Source: Bacillota bacterium (GTDB taxonomy: Bacteria; Bacillota; Clostridia; Christensenellales; UBA1242). Taken from it: a stretch of 6,867 bases of DNA. The translations under genes and the position numbers were made by a program. Shown here one piece after another: positions 5,981 to 6,867 of the stretch. Under the pieces are notes generated by a model. That model did no database searches and was not told where the DNA came from. It saw only the letters and a list, made by a program, of their open reading frames with translations. Numbering within the stretch: position 1 is the first letter of the stretch; each line of letters begins with the position of its first letter. The DNA is taken from NCBI GenBank assembly GCA_009780625.1, contig WQZR01000050.1, forward strand, positions 1 through 6,867, written 5' to 3'.

Positions 5981-6709
5981 CTATCTGCTGCTTACTCTTG
6001 CATATTCTGGAACAACAACGTTTCTATGAAGTGCCTTGTGTGTTTCGCTTCTTCCGTCGTGACAAAATCTGCAAACAGTCCATATGTCATCTAAATCTTC
6101 GCTTCCAACTCTTTCATAAGTCAAGTGATGCCCTATTGCATCCCTTAGACTAACTTTTCTTTGACAAACCAAGCAATGGCCATTGTCCCTATCGTATGCA
6201 GCACGCTTGATTTGTTTCCAGTGCTTTGAATTTAAATAATCTAAATATGTGTGTGCGACTTCGCCTGTTTCAGAGCGTATTGGCAATTGTTGCCAATTTG
6301 TGTTTTGTGGTCTTGCTGTTGGTGTTGGTTGTTTTGGTTGGCTGCATAAAGCTTTTCGAATATTCTCCCAGTATAAGTATTTATAAACAGTTTGGTCGGC
6401 TCTATCAATAAAAACTCTCATAACCTCTGCAACTTTTGGATTTCCAGCCCCATGAAGGACAACAAGTTGCTTTCTTATTTCGTTTTTAACTCTTTCAATG
6501 TGCTCAGATGTTTCAACACCTTTTGGTGCAGGCGGAGCAAAAAGTCCACGTCTTAAATCTTCCCAATATGCAAGGCGGCATCTTGTGCGTTTAGAACGTT
6601 TTATAAACTCCTTCATCACTTGCTTTGCTCTTCGGCTTCTGAAACCATGAAGTCTTTCTAGATGAGCAAAAATTTCTTTTTTGATTCGTTTAATTCGTCT
6701 CTTGAGCAT
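5981..6709 (-). CDS. HNH endonuclease-like protein with duplicated N-terminal module
   Basis: A 242-residue, strongly basic protein. The C-terminal third is a zinc-type HNH nuclease domain: CLVC (Cys179, Cys182), the core GHHLTYERVGSEDLDD with His194-His195, then CRFCHDG (Cys213, Cys216, His217) and a late His224. Asp occupies the position where the central Asn is often found (D205 or D207/D208). The family cuts or nicks DNA. The N-terminal half holds two copies of a module with an ungapped 65-residue period (residues 12-56 and 77-121), sharing EI...L..LHG, VM..FI.R, YWE..R..L; 17 of 45 positions are identical. A Pro/Gln/Thr-rich linker (about 122-145) joins these to the nuclease. The modules are likely helical and could bind DNA, which is inference. 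The ATG is one base after the upstream stop with AGGGGAG ahead of it, so the genes are coupled. Confidence 0.87.
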   Translation of the reverse strand: MLKRRIKRIKKEIFAHLERLHGFRSRRAKQVMKEFIKRSKRTRCRLAYWEDLRRGLFAPPAPKGVETSEHIERVKNEIRKQLVVLHGAGNPKVAEVMRVFIDRADQTVYKYLYWENIRKALCSQPKQPTPTARPQNTNWQQLPIRSETGEVAHTYLDYLNSKHWKQIKRAAYDRDNGHCLVCQRKVSLRDAIGHHLTYERVGSEDLDDIWTVCRFCHDGRSETHKALHRNVVVPEYARVSSR

Positions 6710-6710
6710 T

Positions 6711-6866
6711 CTACTCCCCTTTTGTTTCTCTATCTAACAATTTTAGCATGGTTGGAATTCGATTGTCTCCATGCATTTCTTCGATAAACTTCTTTATTTC
6801 ATCTTCGGTGCGCTCGCTATCAAAAGTTATATACAGCGGGGTTTTGCTTTTTCCACGTTCAACATG
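6711..6866 (-). CDS. C-terminal 51 residues of an unknown protein (partial)
   Basis: An open frame enters from the right edge and ends at TAG 6713-6711, one base before the HNH start codon. The visible part begins HVERGKSKTPLYITFDSERT and continues with DEIKKFIEEMHGDNRIPTML, ending in a polar tail. It is too short to name. LYITFDSE looks like a beta strand, and the later part looks helical. The stretch E-I-x-x-x-(I/L)-x-x-(M/L)-H-G at 6800-6768 matches the start of the module duplicated in the next gene. The end of the coding sequence (GGGGAG) doubles as the HNH ribosome site, so the two genes are surely in one operon. Confidence 0.75.
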   Translation of the reverse strand, partial: HVERGKSKTPLYITFDSERTEDEIKKFIEEMHGDNRIPTMLKLLDRETKGE

Positions 6867-6867
6867 A

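Noticed and set aside
6226..6411. Plus-strand open frame over the HNH linker
   Set aside because: It is a hydrophobic mirror of the Pro/Gln/Thr linker and has no supporting start signals.
1..6867. Alternative genetic code (TGA as Trp or Gly)
   Set aside because: The ABC ATPase ends in TGA at a classic ATGA overlap, other genes end in TAG or TAA, and I saw no in-frame TGA inside genes.
1..6867. CRISPR arrays, tRNA/rRNA genes, IS elements
   Set aside because: I found no regularly spaced repeats, cloverleaf-like sequence, transposase or terminal inverted repeats.

Overview
The window is AT-rich and densely coding. It carries eight intact genes or pairs of genes' worth of reading frames plus two that run off the ends; most are on the minus strand. 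Only one gene, a small membrane protein, is on the plus strand. No tRNA, rRNA, CRISPR array, transposon or clear rho-independent terminator is visible. The standard bacterial code fits: TGA is used as a stop (the ABC ATPase ends in an ATGA overlap with the permease), and I saw no in-frame TGA inside any gene. The compact layout, AT-rich codons, strong AGGAGG-type ribosome sites and divergent isoleucyl-tRNA synthetase fit a small-genome bacterium such as a Patescibacteria/CPR lineage (perhaps Saccharibacteria) or a low-GC Gram-positive. This placement is a tentative inference.

Layout from the left. (1) The first 222 codons of ileS (minus strand, running off the left end), with an extended -10 promoter so close to the ATG that the mRNA may be leaderless. 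(2) A minus-strand gene for a two-repeat helical protein. Its repeat unit, ribosome site and promoter all lie upstream of its first ATG, implying a non-AUG (ACG) start or a damaged start codon. (3) A short divergent intergenic region holding a 10-bp palindrome with TATAAT on both strands. (4) A plus-strand polytopic membrane protein resembling ECF S-component-like proteins, overlapping the next gene tail to tail by 12 bp.

The rest (1880 to the right end) is one minus-strand gene string. Read in transcription order it is: the C-terminus of an unknown protein (partial), an HNH nuclease with a duplicated N-terminal module, a NUDIX hydrolase, a 250-residue orphan protein, a 44-bp gap with a promoter, an ABC ATPase, its 12-TM permease (COG3559-like 'polyketide antibiotic exporter' type), and a 167-residue orphan protein. 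Spacing within the string is 1, 10, 17, (44), -4 and 8 nt, so it reads as two adjoining operons, possibly with read-through. The ATPase and permease form an obvious efflux transporter. The link of the HNH/NUDIX/orphan genes to each other is positional only.

The most interesting points are the non-AUG start of the repeat protein, the two leaderless-looking starts, the divergent palindromic promoter, and an E-I...H-G module found twice in the HNH protein and apparently once more at the end of the gene just before it.
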